A stretch of 64,000 nucleotides of DNA from Ascarosepion bandense (Eukaryota; Mollusca; Cephalopoda; Sepiida; Sepiidae): positions 620,001 through 684,000 of the forward strand of contig JBBBDQ010000403.1 of the NCBI GenBank assembly GCA_037127315.1. The letters are read 5' to 3'. The notes under the pieces were generated by a model. The model was not told the DNA's origin. It was given only the letters and a program-made list of their open reading frames with translations, and did no database searches. Of this stretch, positions 54,297-64,000 are shown piece by piece. Numbering within the stretch: the first letter of the stretch is position 1; each line of letters starts with the position of its first letter. Made by a program: the position numbers and the translations under genes.

Positions 54297-54653
54297 GAAA
54301 GTTAGCAGCAGTAGAAAATGAGATATACAGTAATTTTGTATAACCGAGAAAACAAGGAGAAATTTGCTTTAAAGAATTTGATTTTCTCGCAAATGCAAAT
54401 TATTTGCAAAAAAAGACGACGATTTTGTCACATATGCTAGAATTATTAACAAGAAATGTGAAAGATTCAAACTAAAGTAGCTGACTTTAGATATTTTTAA
54501 AGGATTAATTTTTGTTAAAAGGTTAAACGCGAAACATGATGCAGAAATACGTGATATAATCCGAACGAAACTCGAACAGAATCAAAATCTAATGTTACAA
54601 GAAATATCGGACGAATGTTAGATTCATGATATGGTGGAAATTGAAGAAAAAGA

Positions 54654-54863
54654 ATGCGCACAGTCAAAGAAAAAGGTGAAAAAAGAAAAATTGATCCATA
54701 TTTTAGATGTAGAAAGTTATATCTCGAAGGTGATTGTAATTTTAAGAATTTTAAGTGCTGTAGGTGTGTAAAAGTAGGACATAAAAAGTCACACTGTAAA
54801 TCTAAAGCGAGGAAAAGTTCTCACAGAAAAAGAAATGTACACAGTGTTGGGACGGAAAAATAA
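54654..54863 (+). pseudogene. gag C-terminal zinc knuckle of the gypsy relic
   Basis: A 69-codon frame with an intact CX2CX4HX4C knuckle, CCRCVKVGHKKSHC, followed by a basic tail (KSKARKSSHRKR). This part binds the element's RNA. An earlier partial cysteine cluster (YFRCRKLYLEGDC) may be the remains of a first knuckle. Confidence 0.75.
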
Positions 54864-54894
54864 TTACAGCAAACAAACAAAAATTTGTTTTTGT

Positions 54895-55175
54895 GAAAGT
54901 AATGCGTATGTAAAAATGCAGCTAGACACTGGTAATGATATCACAATAATCAACGAAACCACATAAAAAGCAAAAGGAAAACCTATATTAAAATGAACTA
55001 CGAAAATCGCACGTGGCGTGTCGGGTGAGAAATTATTTCTTATTGGTGAAATGACTTTCAGCATTTCATTTCGTAACACGTGTGTAAAAGCTAAGACTTA
55101 TGTGCTAAAAATATTACAAACTTATTCGGTATTGACTGGATGGAAATATTCGAGTTATGACGTTTACCTATAAAT
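54895..55175 (+). pseudogene. Aspartic protease relic of the gypsy element
   Basis: Codons near 54915 read VKMQLDTGNDITIINE, with the catalytic D-T-G of retropepsins. TTKIARGVSGEK and FSISFRNTCVKAKTYVL follow, interrupted by stops. Position between zinc knuckle and RT fits gag-pol order. Confidence 0.7.
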
Positions 55176-55224
55176 ATTTATTGCATGATAGAAGTGGATA
55201 AGTGACCAGTTTAAAAAAAAACAA

Positions 55225-55765
55225 TGTGAAAATTTAAAGAAATAATTGAAAATGTTTTCTGGATGTTCAAAGTCAAGGCAAAATTTCAACCGAGAAAAGG
55301 CTCGACGAAAGTATTTAAACCAAAACATAGTGTACCATTGGTAGCATTAGATAAAGTCAATGAGAAATTAGACAGACTTGGAAAAATGGGTGTAATTGAA
55401 AACATAATAATGAAATTCGTGTTTGTTTAGGTTTTCCGACTGGGTTAAACAAATTTTTAGAAGCCCACAATTGCCTTTTACCAAGTCCAGAGGATTTTGT
55501 TTTTGCAAAATTGAAAGGGGGAAAATTTTTTTTCGAAGCCGGATATTTCTGAGGCGTATTTGAAAATACAAGTTGAAGAAGAATGCTCAGAGTTAATAAT
55601 GACACAAGAGATTAATTAAAGTCAACAGATTTTCGTTTAGAATAAAAGTGGTTACAACCATATTTTAGCAAGCAATGGACCCTATGATTTCAGATTCTGA
55701 TGTAGCTATTGCTTATCTGGATGATGTATTGATTAAAAATGTATCTAAGGAACAACTTCAGCATC
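55225..55765 (+). pseudogene. Gypsy RT relic, N-terminal and palm parts
   Basis: FKPKHSVPLVALDKVNEKLD and RLGKMGVIE (about 55315-55400) are the start of a Ty3-type RT. CLLPSPEDFVFAKLKGGKFF follows (about 55470-55530). The catalytic YLDD appears near 55717-55728 within AIAYLDDVLIKNVS. The stretch between motif A and YLDD is shortened and frame-broken. The Jockey-like insertion follows about 40 bp later. Confidence 0.75.
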
Positions 55766-55769
55766 TTAA

Positions 55770-56670
55770 TTTCAGTCACTTTCTCACCGACTTGATGTGA
55801 CTTCTCTTTGTCGTTTCTACAAATATTTTCATGGAAGCTGCTCTGATGAGCCCTTTTCCATGTTGCCCCGACCACGTGAATTTAAACATGCAACTAGATT
55901 TGCATATAGGTCTCACCATTTTACCGTTGAAATACTTAAATGCAACCGCCACTTATACTCGAACCGTTTCCTTTCTCGCACTTCACGCCTGTGGAACTAC
56001 CTTCCGTTCACTTACTTCCCTGATAGCTACAATCAGCCAAAATTTAAATGAAATGTCGGTTACCATCTTCTGTCTTCTTGAATCTCATTATTCTTTTATG
56101 CTTTCTTCAATACCATCTGTACCCAATCTCTATAAATACTTTCACGGCTTCTGCTCCGATAAACTTAGATCACTAGTGCCCCCTAAATACGAATTTGAAC
56201 GAGATACTAGATTAGCAACTAGATCCCACCCTTTTACAGTGAAACCGATAAAATGCAGCCGTAACTTCTACTCCAACAGTTTCTTTCCTCGCACTTCCCG
56301 ACTGTGGAATTCTCTTCCAAACGATTGCTTCCCCGACGGCTACAATCTTCAGGAGTTTAAATGTAAGGTCAATAGACACCTCCTAACACACTAACCTGCT
56401 CCCATTCTATCAAACACTCTTCCCATCTGCCCAACCCTCATCCTCGCTATCCTTACTCATCTGTCACCTTCCTCCTGACATTCCCTATGTCTAACCACTC
56501 CTTCTCTTTACCTTCCCCTATGTAGCCCCATGCGCAATAGTGGCAGTGGAATGCCTTGCTTGGGGTGTGATGATTAAAAAAAAAAATCTCTTCTCTCACT
56601 GTAGCCTCTGTGCACTTGTGATGGTCCAGCCTTGCTTGGGGTGAAATGATCAAATAAAAAAAAAACTAAA
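55770..56670 (+). mobile_element. Jockey-like LINE 3' end inserted in gypsy RT (outer copy)
   Basis: Outer element in two parts. 55770-56130 reads TSLCRFYKYFHGSCSDEP, FLSRTSRLWNYLP and 3' UTR; 56587-56670 continues the 3' UTR (CTCTCACTGTAGCCTCTG) to GGGGTGAAATGATC and poly-A. A second copy sits between them. Confidence 0.8.
56131..56586 (+). mobile_element. Jockey-like LINE 3' end nested in the outer copy
   Basis: Open in the 55831-56394 frame: NLYKYFHGFCSDKLRSLVPP, EFERDTRLATRSHPFTV, SFFPRTSRLWNSLPND and NLQEFKCKVNRHLL, then its own 3' UTR ending TTGGGGTGTGATGATTAAAA. It interrupts the outer 3' UTR. Confidence 0.85.
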
Positions 56671-56909
56671 AAGTACATATCGAGCATGTAAAAATCATTT
56701 CTGAAAAATACGAGAGTACAAGTACAAACTTAATAAGGAAAAGTGCGGATTGTTTTTGCCTAAAATGAAGTACCTTTGACGAATTATTGACAAAAATGAT
56801 CATCAATAATATCCTTTGAAGGCAAGTAAAATTAAGAATATGCCTTCTCCATCAAACGTTAGTCGGCTACAAGCATTTCTAGAACTAGAGAACTCATCAA
56901 ATATACATA
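56671..56909 (+). pseudogene. Gypsy RT thumb region
   Basis: Frames give HVKIISEKYES-like codons, LIRKSADCF, then KIKNMPSPSNVSRLQAFL (about 56835-56885), the connection to RNase H typical of Ty3-type pol. It resumes the reading order broken at 55770. Confidence 0.7.
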
Positions 56910-58167
56910 CACTACCGGTCATAATTATAAGGCGAAACCCAGTGTTTAAAAAAGATGATGTATTTCATACTGTTTTAGTATTTATTGCCAAGTGAATAAT
57001 TGTAAAGGAAAATAGAATGGTTCTTTTGTTAATAATGCACAATAACATGTGCATCAAATGAATTTATAAATATTTCATAATTAACTATATTGCAATTTCA
57101 TCAATGAAAGAATGAAGAAAATTTAGGGTTATTCGGACGAGTTCATCTTTGTTTCCTTGCCTTATAAAATTTTGCAAAGTAATAATAACAAAAAACCATT
57201 CTAGTTTCATATAGAATTATCCACTTAGCAATCTTCTTCTTCTTCTTCTTCTTCTTCTTCTTCTTCTTCTATGTGTCCTGTACCTTCAGGAGGTAGGCGA
57301 TCATGGCCCTCCACGTCTTCCTATCCCTTGTGGCCCTCAGCATGTTTGTTCCTGTTACTCATGGTAACCCCCGTTCCGTCATCCACCCGACCAGGCCCTG
57401 CAAATATGTTATCCGCTGCCTTCCTCTGTCTCTCTTTCCCTCTACCTGGCCAGTCAGTATCAGGTTCTCCAAACTCTCCTTCCTCATTGCGTGTCCCAGG
57501 AACTTCAGTTGTCTCTTCCTGATGCTCGGTATTAATTTCCTTTTGGTTGCCATTCTTTCCAACACCTCATCGTTGCTTGCATGTTCAGTCCACGATATCC
57601 GCAGCATCCTTCTGTAGAACCACATTTCCGCTGCTTCCAGTTTTGTCCTCATTTTCGATGATATTGTCCAGCACTTATTACCGTATTGAAGAACTGACAT
57701 CACATAGCAATCCAGTACTCTTTTCTTTGTTTCTAGTGAAATTTTCCTGTGTGTTAGTACTTTGCTCAGCTTCTGGAACGCGTCTTTTGCCATGCCAATT
57801 CGCCTTCTGATCTCTGTGTCGCACTTTCCATCTCCTGTTAGAACACTTCCTAGATATTTAAATTTTTGCACCTGCTTTATTCTGGTATCCCCCACCTGTA
57901 TTTGGCATTTTGGGTTGCACCTTTTGCTGATGACCATGCATTCAGTTTTCTTCAAGTTTATTTGTAGTCCTTTTTTGTCACTCTCCACCGCTACCTTCTG
58001 TAGGAGGTTCTGCAGTTTCCTTTCCGTGTCTGCAATCAGCACTGTATCATCTGCATACCTTATGTTGTTCAAGTTGTGGCCTCCAATAGCAAATCCTGGC
58101 GTGTCGTCTAGGGTCCTTTCTTTAAAAAAAAAAAACAGGGTTTGTCTAATAATAATGGCCGGTAGTG
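56910..58167. mobile_element. TIR element (Tc1/mariner type) with RTE inside
   Basis: Left terminus CACTACCGGTCATAATTATA and right terminus, read in reverse complement, CACTACCGGCCATTATTATT, form imperfect inverted repeats of about 37 bp. They are flanked by TA on both sides (56908-56909, 58168-58169), the target of Tc1/mariner elements. No transposase is present. Without the RTE the element would be about 370 bp, i.e. MITE-like. Confidence 0.85.
57232..58119 (-). pseudogene. RTE/BovB-like LINE fragment (copy E)
   Basis: Inserted into the TIR element. The open frame (58204-57359) contains [19 protein letters not shown] (catalytic YADD intact), [56 protein letters not shown] and [17 protein letters not shown] (GAA)n sense tail is at 57231-57270. 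It is closest to copy B, so these two are probably the youngest RTE insertions. The residues upstream of RTLDD in the frame are TIR-element sequence, not RTE. Confidence 0.9.
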
Positions 58168-58169
58168 TA

Positions 58170-58610
58170 CCTAATATGCAAAATTTGAGAGCTCCACTGA
58201 ACAATTTGTTTTAAAAAAGCGTAAAGTGGAGCTAGTAAAGCGGAACTGGTAAAGTGACACCAATCAATGTCAAAATACGTTTGAAGAAATTAAGAAAATA
58301 CTAACGTCATGCTTATCATTAGCACACTACGATCTGAAAGCAAAAATCATGTTGGCTTCAGATACTAGTGATTATTGTATAGGAGCGATAATTCTACATA
58401 AAGTTGATGACGAAAATATGAAAACCGTCACACATGAGCTAAACCACATAAATAAACTATAGCCAGTTCGAAAAAGAGGCGTTAGCACTAATATTTGCAA
58501 GGAAAAAATTCAAAAATTTATGCACCGAAGGAGAAGGAATTCCTACGCATAAAGCGACTAGATTACAATGTTACAATGCTGCCTTAATTAATTATTTACA
58601 AATTCTTAGT
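58170..58610 (+). pseudogene. Gypsy RNase H relic
   Basis: Directly after the TIR element: PNMQNLRAPLNNLF (about 58172-58212), then FEEIKKILTSC, AHYDLKAKIMLASDTSDYCI (58325-58385; start of RNase H with ASDxS), a stop, then FEKEALALIF (about 58470) and IPTHKATRLQ. The usual stretch between these last two blocks is missing, so an internal deletion removed part of RNase H. Integrase is absent; (TA)n begins at 58621. Confidence 0.75.
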
Positions 58611-58617
58611 TAGCATT

Positions 58618-58620
<3 letters not shown>

Positions 58621-58677
<57 letters not shown>
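58621..58677. repeat. (TA)n microsatellite
   Basis: About 57 bp of TA, directly left of hairpin repeat copy 1. Confidence 0.95.
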
Positions 58678-58679
<2 letters not shown>

Positions 58680-58875
58680 TGTGAACATTGAAGTCAACAC
58701 TCCTGGGCGACAGACTGTTTCATGCTAAGCACAATCACATGTGGCCTGATGGTTGCGCTTAACATGAAACAGTCTGTCGCCCCTAAATGTTGACTTCAAT
58801 GTTCACTCTTTTATATTTACATACGTTTTATCTCTGATATTGAGCACTTTAGCCTATAAATATAGCACACCTTAA

Positions 58876-58923
<48 letters not shown>

Positions 58924-59010
58924 AATCAGTTAATTTAAATTATATTTAGGGAACAGCTATTTCAACATGCCTGTTAGAGGCATGCATTGTCAACCCCTGT
59001 TGAACTGTTT
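58678..59010. repeat. Long hairpin repeat, copy 1
   Basis: 58681-58806 folds on itself: GTGAACATTGAAGTCAACA pairs with TGTTGACTTCAATGTTCAC, and GGGCGACAGACTGTTTCATG pairs with its complement at about 58763-58782. A few mismatches and a loop of ~10 nt near 58738 remain. A conserved spacer, an internal (TA)n (58877-58919) and a second block with the small hairpin CATGCCTGTTAGAGGCATG follow. The whole unit recurs at 60661-60985. Confidence 0.85.
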
Positions 59011-59149
59011 AAAAAAAAGTAGACGGTATACCTTCCCAAGTATTCTGTAAACATTGTAAAAGCTCATCTCACATACAGAAATGAGATTTTTCTGTCTCTG
59101 CTTAACTTTTGGAGCTTAATCCCATTTGGAACTTAATCCCATTTGGATC

Positions 59150-59425
59150 TAAGTGTCGCCCTTTCCATTCTCTGTTAAAACATTTCCTATGTATTTAAAT
59201 TTCTGTACCTATTTTAGTATTCCTGACCTGCAATTGACATTTTAGGCTCCTTTGCTGATGACCATACATTCAGTATTCTAGTAGTTTATGTTTAGTTCTT
59301 TCTTTCTAGTTTTCTTTCCGTGTCTGCTATTAGCACTGTCTCATCTGCATATATTGTATTGTTAAACTTGTGACCGCCATTAGTGAATCCTGGCAAGGTT
59401 TCTAATCGCTCAGAATTTTCTTCAA
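59150..59425 (-). pseudogene. RTE/BovB-like relic (copy G)
   Basis: Plus-view blocks match the other RTE copies (GTCGCCCTTTCCATTCTCTG, CTGATGACCATACATTCAGT, TTTCCGTGTCTGCTATTAGC) but with deletions. It covers the palm-to-C-terminal region. Confidence 0.7.
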
Positions 59426-59912
59426 TTTTTAGGGTTGCTTAATTTATATGAATGTATTCTGATTATCAAGCCCGGATTCGAATTTCACCATGGTCGATTT
59501 GTTACTACTTGATATTATCGACTTAGGGAGACGATCTCAGTGTGCGGCCCTTTAGAAATTGCAGTAAAACCGAAACACAGGTTGATCCAACCTTGGTTCG
59601 TGGAATTGATTAGACGACTCTATTCGGAAGACATTGTGACAAAAGGCTTGAATAAACTGCTGATCATGACAAATTATGTGCTCTCTCCAAGAAACTGTAA
59701 CTAATGTCGGCTCAGCATATTTGCAGTATAAACCGCAGGTGAGTTCTCTCGGTGTTAATCAAGCAGAAATGTCATCGAAAAGGTGTTTGCGAAAGGATTG
59801 GCTAGCTGTACGAAAACGAAAGTTGCCGATCATGGTATTGATGCTTATATATGGTCAAAAAATAGTAATGAATTAGACACATAGAAGAAGCAATATATAT
59901 ATATACATATAT
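59426..59912. other. No recognisable gene
   Basis: A B-box-like GATTCGAATTTC near 59472 hints at a SINE relic. The frame 59676-59876 shows no motif. Confidence 0.4.
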
Positions 59913-60614
59913 AAATGACACTTTGTGTGTGCATGTGTGTGTGTGTGTCCGTTACCTATAGACTCCGAAACGGCTGAACCAATTTTCTTGAAAATTTACG
60001 CAGTTGTACTATAAGCATCTGCAAGTGTTCTTAGCTAGGGTTTGTGTCGAGGTACCCTCGACAAATATCGAGAATCGATAATCGAAAAAATCGGGTTATA
60101 GAAGGAGTGGTCCGATTTTAATCAAATTTGATACACTCATAGACAAAGATATAAGAAACGATATTCAAAAGTTTCAAGGTGGCAGTTCTTACAGTAGTGC
60201 AGGAAATCGATAATAATTATATATATATAAGAGGCTAGATGTTTGTGTGTGTGTGTTTATCTGCCTCTATGTCTGTATTTTTTCAGCTCTTTTATTTTAG
60301 TTTTTGCTTCGGGTTTGGCTGTAAGTAGGTATAATTGTAGTTCTTAGTCTCAGCCATGATACCATTTACTCAGAGGACTTATTTAGCCTTCAAAATTTAG
60401 TTTACGACGAAAAAACTTATTTGATATCGATAGCAGGAAATCAAAATTTGACTTACATCCATTCATTTTTCTTTCAGTCTACGGTTTTGCTTTAACTGGA
60501 AACAACTATTGCTTTTTGGTCTTTCGTGCCAACGTCCAAAGAGTCTGAGCTCTAGAACCATAGATTAGTTTTAAAGCTTTCATTACACCCGAGCAACGCC
60601 GGGCTATACTGCTA
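59913..60614 (+). mobile_element. Non-autonomous Helitron, copy 2
   Basis: Collinear with 23931-24640 over about 700 bp at more than 90% identity by eye. It ends CCCGAGCAACGCCGGG plus TATACTGCTAG, followed by (TA)n. Same orientation as copy 1. Confidence 0.85.

Positions 60615-60660
<46 letters not shown>
60615..60660. repeat. (TA)n microsatellite
   Basis: About 46 bp between the Helitron end and hairpin repeat copy 2. Confidence 0.95.
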
Positions 60661-60663
<3 letters not shown>

Positions 60664-60858
60664 AGTGAACATTGAAGTCAACACTGCTGGGCGACAGACT
60701 GTTTCATGCTAAGCGCAATCACATGTGGCCTGATGGTTGCGCTTAACATGAAACAGTCTGTCGCCCCTAAATGTTGACATCAATGTTCACTCTTTTATAT
60801 TTACATACGCTCTATCTCTGATATTGAGCACTTAGACTATAAATATAGCACACCTTAA

Positions 60859-60903
<45 letters not shown>

Positions 60904-60985
60904 CTGTAAATTTAAATTATATTTAGGGAACAGTTATTTCAACATGCCTGTTAGAGACATGCATTGTCAACCCCAGTTGAACGTA
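60661..60985. repeat. Long hairpin repeat, copy 2
   Basis: The same unit as 58678-59010. The hairpin is at 60665-60790 with arms of about 55-60 nt, then an internal (TA)n (60862-60901) and the CATGCCTGTTAGAGACATG block. The few differences from copy 1 lie mostly in the spacer. Confidence 0.85.
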
Positions 60986-61391
60986 AAATGAAAAAAATTC
61001 TCGTACCGGAAATAAAGGTTAGTAAAGGAAGAGCGCAAGAAGATTGGTCAGGAAAAGGTCAAGAAGAGGGGAGAAGGGGAGGATAGTAGTTCTTTTCCTT
61101 TGGGAGTGGAAGGCAAGCAATTTTCCCGCGAGGTCAAGGGTAGTAGGTGAGAAAAAACTATAGATTCTCAAAATTTAAATTCTAATTCTTGAAAAAAGCT
61201 AAAAATAGTATGAATAAATCAAAGGAAGGGAATAATCAAAGGAGTTGAAATCTACTTCGATGATGACATTTGCTAATTAATTCGTTTCGTTGATTAGGAA
61301 TATATTCTGATATTGGTATTTTACAATCCTAATCTTTTCTACTAAGCACAGATTTAAATTTTAAAATATAAATTTTCTCCTGTATTTTTAC

Positions 61392-61456
<65 letters not shown>

Positions 61457-62290
61457 GTATTTAGGCAGCATTTTTTCATTGATGCATGTTTCATTCAATA
61501 ATATCGACAAGTTTTGTCGATTTATTTTATGTAAATTTTAAGCTTAAAGCTTAGAATCAACTTAATAAAGAAATATCCAAATGTTGGAGAATTTTTGTCT
61601 TTATTTTCACCTGAAATTAAAGCCAAAATACGATGTTTAGAACGGCTGATGATTAAACATAAAAGACATTCATTGTCTCTTATATATATATATATTACGG
61701 AAATTAACGAAGATGAACGAAATGATTATAAACAAGCGACAATTTGAAATTTTTTGTTTGAACATTATTTTTAATCGATACTCGGATTTATGTAGATATC
61801 CTGTTTATAATCAAACAATATATATTTGTTTCTACCGGCCTGATTATTTACGATAATTTTTTGTTACGAAAATGCGTATCATTTGGCCCTATTTGGATAG
61901 GGGTCGCAGGTTCGAATCATGCCGAATGACAAACAAATAATTTCATATATAAAAAAAATTTCAGATAGAGTATATTTGTAAAAAAACATTTATCTTAGTC
62001 GGCGCGTTTCATCCTCTGATGGGCAAATGCAAGGATTTTATTTTGTAACAATTATTTATATACAAGAGCACAAAGTTTATTAGTTTTTAACATTTTTCTT
62101 GAAATTCAAAATATAAATCTGCGGTCCGTGTTTTAGTTTTTTTTTTTTTTAATTTCTCCATTTTGAAAGAATTACTACATTCCCAAGCCAGCATACATGA
62201 CTAAAATTGTTGAAAAATGAAAAGAAACAACATAATTCAGCAACCCATTATCTTGTGTAGTTCTTGAGATTTATACATGGTGGACATTAA
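60986..62290. other. No recognisable gene; (TA)n at 61396-61453
   Basis: AT-rich. A B-box-like GCAGGTTCGAATCATG near 61907 is an isolated tRNA-like hint. No frame is supported. Confidence 0.45.
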
Positions 62291-62291
62291 T

Positions 62292-62294
<3 letters not shown>

Positions 62295-62352
<58 letters not shown>

Positions 62353-62365
62353 GCGCGCGCGCGCG
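62295..62365. repeat. (AC)n followed by (GC)n
   Basis: About 44 bp of AC then about 27 bp of GC. The GC tract could adopt Z-DNA. Confidence 0.95.
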
Positions 62366-62454
62366 TTCTAATGATAGCTTGAAGCGTAAAACTGATAGCT
62401 ACCATGTAATGCTGATTTGTGTGGGTATATTATCTAACTTAATTATCGATTTAT

Positions 62455-62500
62455 GTCTCTTATCTATCTATCTATCTATCTATCTATGAGTTTATTTATA

Positions 62501-62532
<32 letters not shown>

Positions 62533-62960
62533 AATTATCTATCTATATCTTATCTAGCTAATATATTTATCGATCTATGTCTTTTATCTTTCTAACTTCA
62601 TTATCAATCTGTTTCTTATCAATCTAAATTATCGATCTATGTCTCTTATCTATCTAAATTATCGATCTATATCTTATCTAGCTAATATAATTATCGATCT
62701 ATATCTCTTATCTATCTAAATTATCGATCTATGTCTCTTATCAATTTAAATTATCGATCTATGTATCTTATCTATCTATCTATCTATCTAAATTATCGAT
62801 CTATGTCTCTTATCTATCTAAATTATCGATCTATATCTTATCTAGCTAATATAATTATCGATCTATGTCTTTTATCTATCTAACTTCATTATCGATCTAT
62901 GTCCCTTATCTATCTTATTTATCGATCAATGTTTCTTATCTACCTATCTATCGATATATT
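62455..62960. repeat. (TATC)n with higher-order AAATTATCGATCTATGTCTC units
   Basis: Pure TATC runs (62461-62486, 62501-62530, 62768-62790) are mixed with repeats of about 30-40 bp built from TTATCTATCTAAATTATCGA and CTATGTCTC or CTATATC. Derived from a tetranucleotide repeat by stepwise duplication. Confidence 0.9.
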
Positions 62961-63790
62961 TATCCTATTTGAACGCACAAGTTTTGCTGTTCTCTTCCAT
63001 GTTCTACCACACTTTTCGCGGTTTGACTACAACAAAATGATTGGATTCAGTTTGCCTTTTATTCATTTTCGTATTCAAGAATGTTGCAACCCTAAAAGAT
63101 TACTGCGTGCGTAATCACCAAAACGGAAGTTGGGAATAATATTATATCAACAAATACAAGACTCGCACGCTGCGTGAAGGAAATACACTGCTATTAACTG
63201 CTAGTTAGTATAATCACTCTACTCTGTATTTATCTGCCTCCCCACATAAGCGGAATGCGGAACAAGGTCATTTTTAAAGTAAGGTCTTCGAGCGCTTAAG
63301 CTCAGCTAAAAATATTCCGTTAACCATGCACAAGGCCGGGTCAGGGTTAGTGTCGATTTTTTCCCAGACGAAGCTCTAGTCTTCGGCGGAGACCTATCTG
63401 AATTCCTTTTGCTCGTAGGCAGTGAGCAAGACAGAGAGAAATGATTGGTAGCTAGTACAATCTCGCTACTCTACCCTTTACTTTAATATAGTCACTGTAT
63501 TTAAGAGTATAGGAACATCCTATTCCTGCATATAGGTAGGTATACAACAAAAATGGATTCCTTGTTAGTGCTATCCGCGCAGCATAATTTCTTTTTAATT
63601 CGGTGGGGATTTTGTTTGCAAAGCAAAAAGTTTATCCTGTCAAGGCAAGTGACTCTGATGAATGATAGCGTGTTTCAACTTTTCACTTGTGTTCTCATAT
63701 CCTGCTATGGCAACAGAAAATGACCATGACTGAACTTAAGTGGTACAGTCGAGGTACCTTGAAAAACAATGCAGTGGAAAGGAAGTTAGT
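62961..63790. other. No recognisable gene
   Basis: Less repetitive sequence with somewhat higher GC around 63230-63430. The frame 62899-63114 partly derives from the TATC array. Nothing identified. Confidence 0.45.
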
Positions 63791-63799
63791 GAATAATAC

Positions 63800-64000
63800 A
63801 GACCGTTAAAGTTTAAATTCCCCATGCTCTTTCAGGGCACAGGTGATCATTACTCTTCACGGATTAAATTCTTTTTTCTGTTACCGTCTGTACATTGCCC
63901 TACTACTTGGAACAGATGGTGTAGTTATTTCCTGTTGTTTTCTACATGCGTTTAACTATACAGTTGTCCTTCTCCTAGACTGGTTCCCATTCAAGGCTAG
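63800..64000 (-). mobile_element. Possible RTE 3' end and SINE remnants
   Basis: CATGCTCTTTCAGGGCACAG and GTGATCAT (63824-63850) resemble the RTE 3' end in plus view. The last ~30 bp (AGACTGGTTCCCATTCAAGG) resembles the reversed SINE body, running out of the window. Weak. Confidence 0.35.

Larger units (their letters stand above)
53925..58610 (+). mobile_element. Ty3/gypsy retrotransposon relic, split by nested elements
   Basis: Plus-strand gag-pol remains in order: gag-like (54033-54640), CCHC knuckle (54720-54810), protease (54900-55170), RT start (55225-55430), RT palm (55440-55765), RT thumb (56670-56905) and RNase H (58170-58610). Between these lie a Jockey-in-Jockey insertion (about 55770-56670) and a TIR element carrying an RTE (56910-58167). 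Integrase and LTRs were not found. Many stops and frameshifts; inactive. Confidence 0.85.

Noticed and set aside
58745..58785. Hammerhead ribozyme in the long hairpin repeat
   Set aside because: CTGATGG followed by GAAAC is present, but the core needs CTGANGA and no stem II fits; the strings are explained by the hairpin arms.
62277..62489. Frame with HTHTHT then RARARA repeats
   Set aside because: It is translation of (AC)n and (GC)n microsatellites.

Overview
This is a mobile-element-rich stretch of an animal genome with no host gene that I can name. It is AT-rich, packed with (TA)n tracts, and almost every recognisable reading frame is a fragment of a transposable element. An RTE/BovB-like LINE, a Jockey-superfamily LINE, a Tx1/L1-like LINE, Helitrons, Tc1/mariner relics, a Ty3/gypsy relic and SINEs with 5S-rRNA and tRNA heads all occur together. 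That mix points to an invertebrate. A lophotrochozoan, perhaps a cephalopod mollusc, is my guess from general knowledge of such genomes; it is not proven here.

Layout. 0-6.2 kb: a Jockey-like 3' end, a five-unit array of degenerate 5S-like sequences, RTE fragments, and a 5S+tRNA composite SINE inserted in an RTE copy with a 14-bp target duplication. 6.7-10.9 kb: a Jockey-like 3' end, then about 1.6 kb of minisatellite lying between two ~190-bp arms of an inverted duplication. 11-22.4 kb: SINEs, RTE and Jockey fragments, a Tc1 transposase relic, a 5S-headed SINE with a 12-bp target duplication, a foldback repeat with a hammerhead-like motif, a 27-bp minisatellite, and two unexplained coding-like stretches (about 12.12-12.32 and 21.43-21.85 kb). 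23.9-25.1 kb: a Helitron and an unknown dispersed repeat. 25.2-31.1 kb: a nearly complete Tx1-like LINE on the minus strand, GC- and CpG-richer than its surroundings, inactivated by stops, frameshifts and loss of the catalytic ADD of its YADD motif. 31.9-34.9 kb: the best preserved Jockey-like LINE on the plus strand, with an open RT frame of 568 codons. 35-46.9 kb: SINEs, a 60-bp tandem repeat, two long RTE copies (one with a solo LTR, TSD CATCT, inside it), a deleted mariner, and an LTR-like insert in a SINE. 47-50.5 kb: nested Jockey-like elements and SINEs. 52.6-58.6 kb: a LINE relic followed by a Ty3/gypsy relic split by a Jockey-in-Jockey nest and by a TIR element that itself carries an RTE. 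58.6-64 kb: two copies of a long hairpin repeat bounded by (TA)n, a second Helitron, and microsatellites.

The elements do not form a pathway. What links them is insertion history: target-site duplications and interrupted reading frames give relative ages at several loci. The least explained signals are the paired hairpin repeats, the inverted duplication around the minisatellite, the modular 5S/tRNA SINEs, the hammerhead-like foldback family and the two coding-like stretches. Sequence similarity was judged by eye, so boundaries are approximate unless a target duplication is quoted.
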